A stretch of DNA of 64,000 nucleotides from Prevotella sp. S7-1-8 (GTDB lineage Bacteria; Bacteroidota; Bacteroidia; Bacteroidales; Bacteroidaceae): NCBI RefSeq assembly GCF_000758925.1, contig NZ_JRNC01000031.1:44612-108611 (forward strand), read 5' to 3'. The position numbers and the translations under genes are program-made. How positions within the stretch are numbered: position 1 is the stretch's first letter; each line of letters begins with the position of its first letter. The notes below the pieces were generated by a model. It did not search any database. It was not told the origin of the DNA and saw only the letters and a list, made by a program, of their open reading frames with translations. Below, piece by piece: positions 45,852 through 54,215 of this stretch.

Positions 45852-48593
45852 TCAATCCTTTTCAAACAAATGCGAAACCGGCTCAAGAAAACGTGTTATG
45901 CGTTGGGGTATCACGTTTCCGCTTACCTTTCTCGTTTTGCAGCAAGTGATTACAAGGCGTTTTCGCGCCCGTGACATTGCGACATAAAGTTTTCGGGCAT
46001 CTTCGGCCAAACCCTTAAAGTCGTTCCTGTTAAAATAGCTTGGCATGCGACTGTCCACCATGTCAAAAACGACGACATTGTCAAATTCCAACCCCTTGGC
46101 CTTATGGATCGTGGAGACAAACATGCGCTCATCTATGGCTGAGGACCCACATAGGTCGGATTCTTTGAGAGTGGACAACTCCGTGATATGATTGTCCAGC
46201 TGCTCTTTTAACGAAAGGTTGCGCTGGGTGGTTAAAATATCATTATCTATAAAGCTAAAAACATATTTCATCTTTGCCGTCTCGGACATCCAACCATTTG
46301 CTCTCGCCATCCGGTAAAAATGTTTCATCTCCGAGACAATGGCCGACTCGGCAGACTTCGCGGGCCTGTCATAAAGACGCTCGCGAGCCTCAACGAACAT
46401 GTCGCCATAGTTTTGACGTATCATTCTGATATGCTCTTGTGTACTTTTACGACCGAGAAACTCTCTCTGCGACTCCGCAACCTTAGCTCCCTGACGTCTG
46501 CAATACACCAAAAGTTGCACCGTCGCATGGACGTCGTCGTCCGCAAGGTGTGAGTTCTGGCCCTCCAATTTCAAATCTCCCAATAGCGATTTCAATTTAA
46601 AAGCGCGCAAATCAGGTCGTAACAAACGGATAATTTTAAGAGAGTCGAAACACTTTGGACATCGTGTTTGCCACTTCACGCCACGCAGGTAACGACGCAC
46701 GTTCCAATCCATTATATGGTAATCATAATCAGCATTGTGCGCCACGAGAACATCATCGCCCACAAAATCAAGAAACATTCGCAATCCCTGTTCGTGTGTC
46801 ACAATGACATTGCGCTTGCGTTCCTCGATGATTGGATTGACCACATCGCCCAACATCCTCGGAATCTCACGTTCGGTGGCAATGTGCACACAGAATTTTC
46901 CAACAACCATTCCATCACGAATACGCTGGGCGGCAATCTGTATCACGTCGTCCTCAAACACGTTTAGGCCCGTGGTCTCGGTGTCAAAGACAACCAACGC
47001 CCGCTCATCATAAGTTTGCACAAATGCCTGAATATAGGTGGTATCTTTATAATCAAAGAAGTCGGCGGGTGTTATGGCCCTCGCTTTAAGACGATGGACA
47101 AACTGTCTTGCGCCCGAATTTGTGCCGAAGACCTTTGTCCCTCTCAGTAGTCTGGACCACGCAATGAAGTTGTTGTCATTGGAAAGCACGCTTAAATGCG
47201 CCATTAGCAATTTAACCTCAGGCGTGGAGAATAGGTCCGTTCCAGAGACCTTGAAATGCGATTGCCGTTTTTCCAAAAGCAATTTACTGATGGTATCAGC
47301 GTCTTTGTTGGCGTTGACAATAATGGCTATTGTCTCGTCGGGATGATCATGAAACAGCCTTGTCGCCATATTCGCCACATCAACGTACTCAGACTCGATA
47401 TTGTCACTTGAGACTATCTGTAGCTCTCCGCCCCGCATAGGACTTCCATCCGTGGGGGCCGGCAGCAAATCGGCATCCGCTTTAAGAACTTTTACGGCGT
47501 ATAGATTGAGCAAATCTACCAAGTATTTGGGTGAGCGATGGTTTATTCCAAGGTGATAAATATGCCCCTCGCAGCGTTTTTTCAACTCTCCTAAAATGTG
47601 AAGTTTGGCGCCCATGAATGAAAAAATGGCTTGCATTTCGTCTCCGAGATACATTAAAGTGCCAGTCCCACTGACTATCTTGCCACCTGACGGCGCGAAT
47701 TCCAATGTTGAGAGCTCGTCTATTATGGCCAATTGCAAAGCGTTAAGGTCCTGCACTTCATCCACCTGAATCCAAGGATAGCGTTTGTGCGAACGCCCAT
47801 CCCTCATGGCTACATAGGTGAGCTGAAGCAGGTCCTCAAAGTCCAAAAGATTGTTTTGTCGCCTATAAGCGTCGTATCCATGCGCGTATCGCATCCGCTC
47901 GAGCAAACGCACGGCCTGCTGGCGAAGCGCGATGTCGAAACCTTCAGACCTGACAAAATCAAGAAAGAAATCCGTATGGTCGTATATATCGAGCACAGAC
48001 TCGCTCGTAAACGGTTGCTCCCTGACCCCGCAAATCGTTTCGAGAACGGCAATGTCGTCTTTAGACAAGCACTCTGGATGCAGTCTTAGTGGTTTCGGTA
48101 TGCCATTACGCAACTCGAACATGAGGTGAGCCATGAACATTATCTCACTGTATTCCCGCCTGCGACCGCTGTCGTCGAGCACTCTCTCTTCGTCCTCCTG
48201 AAGGTACATGGACAGTATTCCCACCACCGTGTCGTCATCAATGACAGAACTTTCGGCTGGCACGAGCGAGTTTTCAAACAGGAAACGCGAGCAGTATCGG
48301 TGCACGTTGCCCACAAAAACATCTGTCGCGGACTCGTCGTCAACGTTTTCCGCGACGCGCTCACGCATACCGCGAGCGGCCCTGTTGGTAAACGTCAGGC
48401 AAAGCATGTCATCATAAGCCACACCCATGACATGGGCATGGCAAATGCGCTCGGCCAAAATTTGGGTCTTGCCACAACCGGGAGGGGCCAAAACTAAATG
48501 GCAACCTTCCTCAATGGATATAATTTTTCGTTGCGTAGAATCAGGCGTCCATGACTCCCGTTGTTTTTGTTTCATGGTTGAAAGTTTCTGCAA
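45852..48593 (-). CDS. UvrD-type SF1 helicase with an inserted DEDDh exonuclease domain
   Basis: The 913-residue protein is an SF1A helicase: Walker A APPGCGKTQ (36-44), Walker B DEVQD (278-282), motif V TIHKAKGLEF and motif VI YVAMSRARKRL near the end. Between the helicase segments, at about 530-700, sits a complete 3'-5' exonuclease of the DnaQ type: FDTETTG (D537, E539), AHNADYD (D622) and HLADDDVHAT (H682, D687). Helicase and nuclease in one chain suggest DNA repair or defence against foreign DNA. An internal ATG at residue 7 is an alternative start. It lies beside the integrase remnant, which raises the chance of transfer. Confidence 0.85.
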   Translation of the reverse strand: MQKLSTMKQKQRESWTPDSTQRKIISIEEGCHLVLAPPGCGKTQILAERICHAHVMGVAYDDMLCLTFTNRAARGMRERVAENVDDESATDVFVGNVHRYCSRFLFENSLVPAESSVIDDDTVVGILSMYLQEDEERVLDDSGRRREYSEIMFMAHLMFELRNGIPKPLRLHPECLSKDDIAVLETICGVREQPFTSESVLDIYDHTDFFLDFVRSEGFDIALRQQAVRLLERMRYAHGYDAYRRQNNLLDFEDLLQLTYVAMRDGRSHKRYPWIQVDEVQDLNALQLAIIDELSTLEFAPSGGKIVSGTGTLMYLGDEMQAIFSFMGAKLHILGELKKRCEGHIYHLGINHRSPKYLVDLLNLYAVKVLKADADLLPAPTDGSPMRGGELQIVSSDNIESEYVDVANMATRLFHDHPDETIAIIVNANKDADTISKLLLEKRQSHFKVSGTDLFSTPEVKLLMAHLSVLSNDNNFIAWSRLLRGTKVFGTNSGARQFVHRLKARAITPADFFDYKDTTYIQAFVQTYDERALVVFDTETTGLNVFEDDVIQIAAQRIRDGMVVGKFCVHIATEREIPRMLGDVVNPIIEERKRNVIVTHEQGLRMFLDFVGDDVLVAHNADYDYHIMDWNVRRYLRGVKWQTRCPKCFDSLKIIRLLRPDLRAFKLKSLLGDLKLEGQNSHLADDDVHATVQLLVYCRRQGAKVAESQREFLGRKSTQEHIRMIRQNYGDMFVEARERLYDRPAKSAESAIVSEMKHFYRMARANGWMSETAKMKYVFSFIDNDILTTQRNLSLKEQLDNHITELSTLKESDLCGSSAIDERMFVSTIHKAKGLEFDNVVVFDMVDSRMPSYFNRNDFKGLAEDARKLYVAMSRARKRLVITCCKTRKVSGNVIPQRITRFLEPVSHLFEKD

Positions 48594-48652
48594 ACTTACT
48601 ATATTTTTTCATAATTAAGAAACCGGGGAAAGCGTTATTCATCAAAAATATT

Positions 48653-48660
48653 TATCTTTG
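48653..48660 (+). promoter_or_regulatory. -7 box almost touching the next start codon
   Basis: TATCTTTG ends 5 nt before ATG 48666, which would give a leaderless transcript. Confidence 0.5.
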
Positions 48661-48665
48661 CGCGA

Positions 48666-48992
48666 ATGAAAATTATCAGGAACAGGCTTCTTCCGCCCAA
48701 AAATTTTGACGCCATCAATATTATGGGGTTACTGTTTTGCCACAAATCGACCATCATAACGCCCGAGATTGTCCGGCATGAACAAATCCACACACGGCAA
48801 ATGGCGGAACTGTTGTTCGTCTTTTTCTACCTATGGTATTTTATGGAATGGCTTGTCAGGCTGTTCATGAGGGGCAACGCTTACCACCATATCAGTTTTG
48901 AGCGAGAGGCTTACGATCACATGGACGAGCCGGACTACCTGAAAAAGCGCAAACACTTCGCGTGGATAAAATATTACAAACTGGGTCGTTGA
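48666..48992 (+). CDS. Small membrane protein with an HExxH metal-binding motif
   Basis: The 108-residue protein shows HEQIH (38-42), a zinc-binding motif of metalloproteases, then a long hydrophobic segment (about 50-68) and a downstream Glu in SFEREAY (E79 or E81) that could be a third ligand. It resembles short M56/BlaR1-like or other Bacteroidales membrane peptidase relatives, but at 108 residues it is far smaller than those, so activity is not certain. No neighbour explains its role. Start chosen at the first ATG after the promoter. Confidence 0.65.
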   Translation: MKIIRNRLLPPKNFDAINIMGLLFCHKSTIITPEIVRHEQIHTRQMAELLFVFFYLWYFMEWLVRLFMRGNAYHHISFEREAYDHMDEPDYLKKRKHFAWIKYYKLGR

Positions 48993-49048
48993 GCTTCGGC
49001 CTTATCGTAAAAGCGAGCCACGACATCGCCCTTGGCCCAATCACGACA

Positions 49049-49074
49049 AAGGCATGCCACGATTGGCATGCCTT
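49049..49074. terminator. Bidirectional terminator between convergent genes
   Basis: Perfect 10-bp arms AAGGCATGCC and GGCATGCCTT with a 6-nt loop between the HExxH gene and nagB. Confidence 0.7.
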
Positions 49075-49124
49075 CTTCATATTGATATCGAGATAAAATC
49101 ACGTCATGGTTGGCGCCATACCCA

Positions 49125-49916
49125 TCACAAATTGTTTTGCTCTATATCTTTAAAATATTTGTATGTGCCCACTTTCAGCTCATCGCATGCCGCCTCGTCG
49201 GCCACGATGATACCGTGCCGGTGCATTTGCAGGGCAGAGATAGTCCACCATTGCGACACGGCACCCTCCACCGCCGCTTGCAGCGCGCGAGCCTTGTGAT
49301 GCCCATTGCATAATATCATCACCTCGCGTGCGGCCATCACCGTACCCACGCCAACGGTCAAGGCATACTTGGGAACCTTGTTCACGTCATTGTCAAAAAA
49401 GCGGCTGTTGGCCAAGATGGTATCCGATGTGAGCGTCTTTTCACGTGTTCGGCTGACAAGACTCGAGCCCGGCTCATTGAAGGCGATATGCCCATCAGGG
49501 CCTATGCCACCAATAAAGAGGTCTATGCCACCAGCCTCCTCGATCATCCGCTCATAGCGCTCACACTCGGCTTTCAAGTCTTTGGCGTTGCCATTGAGTA
49601 TGTGTATATTCTCGCGGGGAATGTCTATGTGGTCGAAAAGGTTGCGGGCCATAAAGCTGTGATAGCTCTGCGGATGATCCTCTGCCAAGCCAACATACTC
49701 GTCCATGTTAAAAGTCAACACGTGTTTAAAACTCACTCGTCCCTCCTTGTTGGCCTTGACAAGCGCGGCATACATGCCCTCGGGCGAACTACCTGTGGGC
49801 AAACCCAGCACAAACGGGTGGCTGGCAGACGCGTTAAAACTGTTTATACGCTCAATTACATGCTCGGCAGCCCACTGCGAGATGCCGTCATAATGCGGTT
49901 GAATGATTACTCTCAT
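49125..49916 (-). CDS. nagB: Glucosamine-6-phosphate deaminase
   Basis: The enzyme converts glucosamine 6-phosphate to fructose 6-phosphate and ammonia. The 263-residue protein has [25 protein letters not shown] (catalytic Asp) and [16 protein letters not shown] with the conserved His and Asp, the standard set. It stands alone between a convergent small gene and a large divergent gap. Substrate comes from amino-sugar catabolism; no nagA or nagE is nearby. Confidence 0.95.
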   Translation of the reverse strand: MRVIIQPHYDGISQWAAEHVIERINSFNASASHPFVLGLPTGSSPEGMYAALVKANKEGRVSFKHVLTFNMDEYVGLAEDHPQSYHSFMARNLFDHIDIPRENIHILNGNAKDLKAECERYERMIEEAGGIDLFIGGIGPDGHIAFNEPGSSLVSRTREKTLTSDTILANSRFFDNDVNKVPKYALTVGVGTVMAAREVMILCNGHHKARALQAAVEGAVSQWWTISALQMHRHGIIVADEAACDELKVGTYKYFKDIEQNNL

Positions 49917-50245
49917 AAGATTTTAATGATTTAAGTGTTTGCTAAATGTACGTAATTTTTAGGCTATAGAGCCACGCTTATATTGCCAAAAAGTATTTTA
50001 TTATTTGCAAAAATACTATTTTTTTTTGACAAGACATCAATTTCCATTGTACATTTTGGCTTCTACCCTCCTTGTTGTCTTGACAGGTTGAGAATATGGC
50101 TTCAAGCAATGGCGCGTATGACATCAAAATGATGATGTAAAGAAAACATGCCTATTTTTGTGTCTCCAAAAAACATCCATTTAGAGAAAAATCTGTCTCC
50201 CTTTTCCCATCAAGTCATCATTTTTAGACTAAAATAAAAGAACCA

Positions 50246-50522
50246 AAGCCCGATTAACACTTATTCAGCCTGTGTTTAAGACCTATTCACGACACGATGA
50301 GCATTTATTGGTCACGTGATTGATAGCCTATCACCTTGCCAGTAAGCGCCAATCGCAAAGCCTAATAACAGCGCTCACACCTCCGCGAAGTCAAAATGAC
50401 GCGTATGTCACTGTGAAATAGCCAGTTACGAAAATATCAATTTTTTGCCATATTTTGGACAAAAGGATTTGTTTTTTTATATACGCAAAATACAAGAGGG
50501 GTGTTGTCAAGTTTTTTGGTCA
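50246..50522 (+). repeat. Compound intergenic element, copy 4
   Basis: Five 22-nt units fill 50246-50355, the last ending GCCAATCG. TTACGAAA follows at 50426, 71 nt after the array, and AGAGGGGTGTTGTCAAG plus a T-run starts at 50495, 69 nt later. The element lies in the 1,008-bp gap between divergent nagB and hflX; the flanks (49917-50245 and 50523-50895) show nothing else I recognise. The second half of the array region continues weakly to 50377. Confidence 0.8.
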
Positions 50523-50895
50523 ATTTGTTCAGCCTGAGACGACGTTTCAGGCGCGCGCGCTCACATAGCCCACCAACATGCGGCGACACATGCGTTCATC
50601 GCGCCACGCTTAATGGCGCAAGAATGAGAAGATAGACGCTACGTCACGTCCAAGCTATTTTTTTGCCTCTCAAAAAAGGTCGGGCAATTTGTTTTAACGC
50701 GTTTTTTGTTCAGCAATCGCTCTGCACGATTCTTACGTTCTTATATTCGCAAAGCGAGGGAGAACATTAAATATCATCAAACAACATGCTGACAATTGGT
50801 TGGAAATCAACGCGATGGCATACGACATGCAGGCCATGGAATTATAGCGGCATCAAAAAAAGGCACATAATCCTATCATTTTCCAATCTTTTCAT

Positions 50896-50903
50896 TATCT
50901 TTG
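50896..50903 (+). promoter_or_regulatory. -7 box for hflX
   Basis: TATCTTTG lies 21 nt before ATG 50925. Confidence 0.6.
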
Positions 50904-50924
50904 CAATAACATAAAAAACAGAGA

Positions 50925-52172
50925 ATGAAAGAATTTGTGATTTCAGAGGCCAAAGCCGAAACCGCAATATTAGTGGGCCTTATCACACCCCAGCAAGACG
51001 AGGCCAAGACAAACGAATATCTTGACGAGCTTGATTTCTTGGCCGACACGGCGGGCGCCGTCACCGTGAAGCGATACACGCAACGCGTGAATGGACCCAA
51101 CCAAGTGACCTATGTAGGCAAGGGAAAATTAGAGGAAATAAAAACATATATCGAAAACGAAGCCGACGAGGACAGGGAAGTGGGCATGGTGATCTTTGAT
51201 GACGAATTGTCGGCCAAGCAGTTGCGCAACATTGAGAACGCGCTCAAAGTGAAGATTCTGGACCGCACATCGCTCATTCTCGATATTTTTGCCATGCGAG
51301 CGCAGACCGCCAACGCCAAAACCCAGGTGGAACTGGCGCAATACCGATACATGTTGCCTCGACTGCAACGCCTGTGGACACACCTTGAGCGGCAGCGCGG
51401 TGGCGCGGGCGCGGGCGGAGGAAAAGGCTCCGTGGGCCTGAGAGGGCCGGGAGAGACACAGCTTGAGATGGACCGCCGCATCATATTGCAACGCATCACG
51501 CTGCTGAAACAACGCTTGGCAGACATAGAAAAGCAAAAAAACACGCAGCGCAAAAACCGTGGACGACTCATCCGCGTGGCCTTGGTGGGATACACCAACG
51601 TAGGCAAATCGACCATCATGAACATCTTGGCCAAGAGCGACGTGTTCGCGGAGAACAAGCTTTTTGCCACGCTCGATACCACGGTGCGCAAGGTGGTCAT
51701 CGAGAACCTACCTTTCTTGTTGGCCGATACCGTGGGATTTATACGCAAACTACCCACCGACTTGGTGGACTCTTTCAAGTCGACGTTGGACGAGGTACGC
51801 GAGGCCGACTTGTTGGTGCACGTGATAGACATCTCACATCCAGACTTTGAGGAACAGGTCAAGGTGGTGAAAAACACGCTGAAAGACCTTGACTGCGCTG
51901 AAAAACCCACGATAATGGTCTTCAACAAGATAGACAATTATCACTGGGTGGACAAAGAGCCGGACGACCTCACGCCCGAAACCAAAGAAAACGTGACGCT
52001 CGACGAGCTGAAAAAAACGTGGATGGCAAGGCACGACGAGGATTGCATCTTCGTGTCAGCGAAGCTCAAAGAGAACCTCGATGAGCTGCGAGGCACTCTG
52101 TATCGCAAAGTGCGCGAGCTGCATGTACAGAAATATCCCTACAACGATTTTCTGTATCCCGTGGACGACTGA
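50925..52172 (+). CDS. hflX: HflX ribosome-associated GTPase
   Basis: The 415-residue GTPase has the HflX N-terminal domain with VTYVGKGKLEE, the glycine-rich GAGGGKGSVGLRGPGETQLE, G1 GYTNVGKST, G2 and G3 ADTVGFIRKLP, and G4 NKID. HflX splits stalled or damaged ribosomes, notably after heat shock. The C-terminus is short, as usual in Bacteroidetes. First gene of a plus-strand series with DUF4954, an M16 protease and fumarase, separated by 143, 46 and 123 bp; shared transcription is possible but not proven. Confidence 0.95.
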   Translation: MKEFVISEAKAETAILVGLITPQQDEAKTNEYLDELDFLADTAGAVTVKRYTQRVNGPNQVTYVGKGKLEEIKTYIENEADEDREVGMVIFDDELSAKQLRNIENALKVKILDRTSLILDIFAMRAQTANAKTQVELAQYRYMLPRLQRLWTHLERQRGGAGAGGGKGSVGLRGPGETQLEMDRRIILQRITLLKQRLADIEKQKNTQRKNRGRLIRVALVGYTNVGKSTIMNILAKSDVFAENKLFATLDTTVRKVVIENLPFLLADTVGFIRKLPTDLVDSFKSTLDEVREADLLVHVIDISHPDFEEQVKVVKNTLKDLDCAEKPTIMVFNKIDNYHWVDKEPDDLTPETKENVTLDELKKTWMARHDEDCIFVSAKLKENLDELRGTLYRKVRELHVQKYPYNDFLYPVDD

Positions 52173-52315
52173 CACCTCACGAAACGCGACAAGACATGAC
52201 AAACGAAAGCCGGAATTAAGCCATTTAACCCAACCCGAGACCGTCTCTCCCAACCTGGCAGATAGCCACACCCCATCCCAAGAGGCCGGTTGGAAGGGTT
52301 GCACATCATATCATT

Positions 52316-54169
52316 ATGGAATACAGAAAACTTACCGACGAGGAAATCATCACGCTCGAGGACCGCAGCTGCTGGGCCGAAGATTGGAACAACATCAACG
52401 TGTCTGACGACTTCAAGCCGAAATACATGCACCGGGTGATGCTCTACGGCGAAGTGAACATTGGCGCGTTCGAAAAAAACGTGGAGGTGTCCAAGGGATT
52501 TTGGAAACATTCGGGCATTAACAACGCCACCTTGCGCAATGTGACTATCGGAGATGACTGCCTGATAGAAAACATCGGCAACTACATCAACAACTACGAC
52601 ATCGGAGACGACTGCCATATCTCAAACATTTCCACCATCGAAACCACCGAGGGAGCGACCTACGGAGAGGGCAACTTGGTGTCGGTGCTCAACGAAGTGG
52701 GCGATGGAAACGTGATACTCTTCAGAGAATTGAACAGCCAGTTTGCCGCCTTCATGGTGAAACATTTCGGCGACCGCGAGCTCAAAGACGCCATTCGGCG
52801 CATCATACGCGAGGAAATAGAGATGACAACGCCCGACAGGGGAACCATCGGCAACCGTGTAAAGATAGTGAACACCAAGGAGATAACCAATACCGTGGTG
52901 GGCGATGACTGCGAGATAAACGGTGCCGCCCGCCTAAGCGACACAACCATTATGAGCTCGCCAAACGCCACCGTGTACATCGGCACGGGCGTGATATGCG
53001 AAAACTCTATCATAAGCGATGGTTCTTCCATTATCAACTCGGTCAAGATGCAAGACTGTTTTGTGGGAGAGGCTTGCCATATCAGCAACGGTTTCACGGC
53101 GTCCGCCAGCGTGTTTTTTGCCAATAGCTACATGAGCAACGGCGAAACGTGCGCCGCGTTTTGCGGCCCATTCACAGCCAGCCACCACAAAAGTTCACTG
53201 CTTATCGGTAGCATGTTCAGCTTCTACAACGCTGGGTCGGCCACCAATTTCTCCAACCACGCCTACAAAATGGGACCGATGCACTGGGGCATTTTAGAGC
53301 GAGGAACCAAGACCGCAAGCGGAGCCTACGTGCTGATGCCAGCCACTATCGGCACGTTCAGCGTGTGCTTCGGCAAGCTGATGCACCACCCCGACACGCG
53401 CAACCTGCCATTCTCTTACCTCACGGCATACGGAGACACGATGTGCTTGTCGCCCGGCAGAAACATCACGACCGTCGGTTTATACCGCGACATACAAAAA
53501 TGGCCCAAGCGTGACCTGCGACCCAAAGGCTCGCAAAAGAGCATTGTCAACTTCGACTGGCTGTCGCCATTCTCCGTGGGCGAAATCGAGAAAGGCAAAA
53601 AAATACTTGAGGCCCTCCGCGACGCGTCGGGAGAGGATGTCTCTAAATATAATTTCCACGAGTATGTCATCAACGGCTCGTCGCTCAAAAAAGGCATCAA
53701 ATACTACGATATAGCCCTACGCATCTATATGGGAGCCGTGCTTAAGCGCGTGCGCAAGCGAGACCCGGACCTCAACCCGCCCGCCACGCCAACAGGAACA
53801 GGAGACTGGAATGATTTGTCCGGACTGCTATTGCCCGACTCCGAAGAGCGGCGCATCATTAAAGACATCAAAAACGGCACGCTCGACACGGTGGAAAAAA
53901 TCATCAACAGGTTTATTGAGATCAACGAACACTACCGCGAATACCAGTGGACATGGACCTATCGACTCATTCTCGACTACTATGGCCTGACAGAACTAAC
54001 CGAGGAAGCTGCCGAAAAGATTAAACAAGACTACGTGGACGCGCGCAGAGCGTGGGTGGCCGAGATACGCAAGGACGCCGAGAAAGAATTTAAAATGGGC
54101 GACGTGGAACAAGAAGTGCTCGACAATTTTATCAATAGCCTTGACCACGAAAAAGACTATGAAAACTAA
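52316..54169 (+). CDS. DUF4954-like left-handed beta-helix protein
   Basis: The 617-residue protein contains many hexapeptide-type repeats between about residues 40 and 360 (for example NATLRNVTIGDDCLIENIG, NTVVGDDCEINGA, CENSIISDGSSI), the left-handed beta-helix of acyl- and nucleotidyl-transferases. The last 230 residues are helical and end with an acidic tail. I recall the family as DUF4954; sugar-nucleotide or acyl transfer is conceivable but no catalytic His is assigned. The repeat block is long compared with LpxA-type enzymes. No signal peptide. Confidence 0.8.
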   Translation: MEYRKLTDEEIITLEDRSCWAEDWNNINVSDDFKPKYMHRVMLYGEVNIGAFEKNVEVSKGFWKHSGINNATLRNVTIGDDCLIENIGNYINNYDIGDDCHISNISTIETTEGATYGEGNLVSVLNEVGDGNVILFRELNSQFAAFMVKHFGDRELKDAIRRIIREEIEMTTPDRGTIGNRVKIVNTKEITNTVVGDDCEINGAARLSDTTIMSSPNATVYIGTGVICENSIISDGSSIINSVKMQDCFVGEACHISNGFTASASVFFANSYMSNGETCAAFCGPFTASHHKSSLLIGSMFSFYNAGSATNFSNHAYKMGPMHWGILERGTKTASGAYVLMPATIGTFSVCFGKLMHHPDTRNLPFSYLTAYGDTMCLSPGRNITTVGLYRDIQKWPKRDLRPKGSQKSIVNFDWLSPFSVGEIEKGKKILEALRDASGEDVSKYNFHEYVINGSSLKKGIKYYDIALRIYMGAVLKRVRKRDPDLNPPATPTGTGDWNDLSGLLLPDSEERRIIKDIKNGTLDTVEKIINRFIEINEHYREYQWTWTYRLILDYYGLTELTEEAAEKIKQDYVDARRAWVAEIRKDAEKEFKMGDVEQEVLDNFINSLDHEKDYEN

Positions 54170-54215
54170 AAACAGCGCCGGCATTATAACGATTTAATAC
54201 CTAAATATTAATAAA

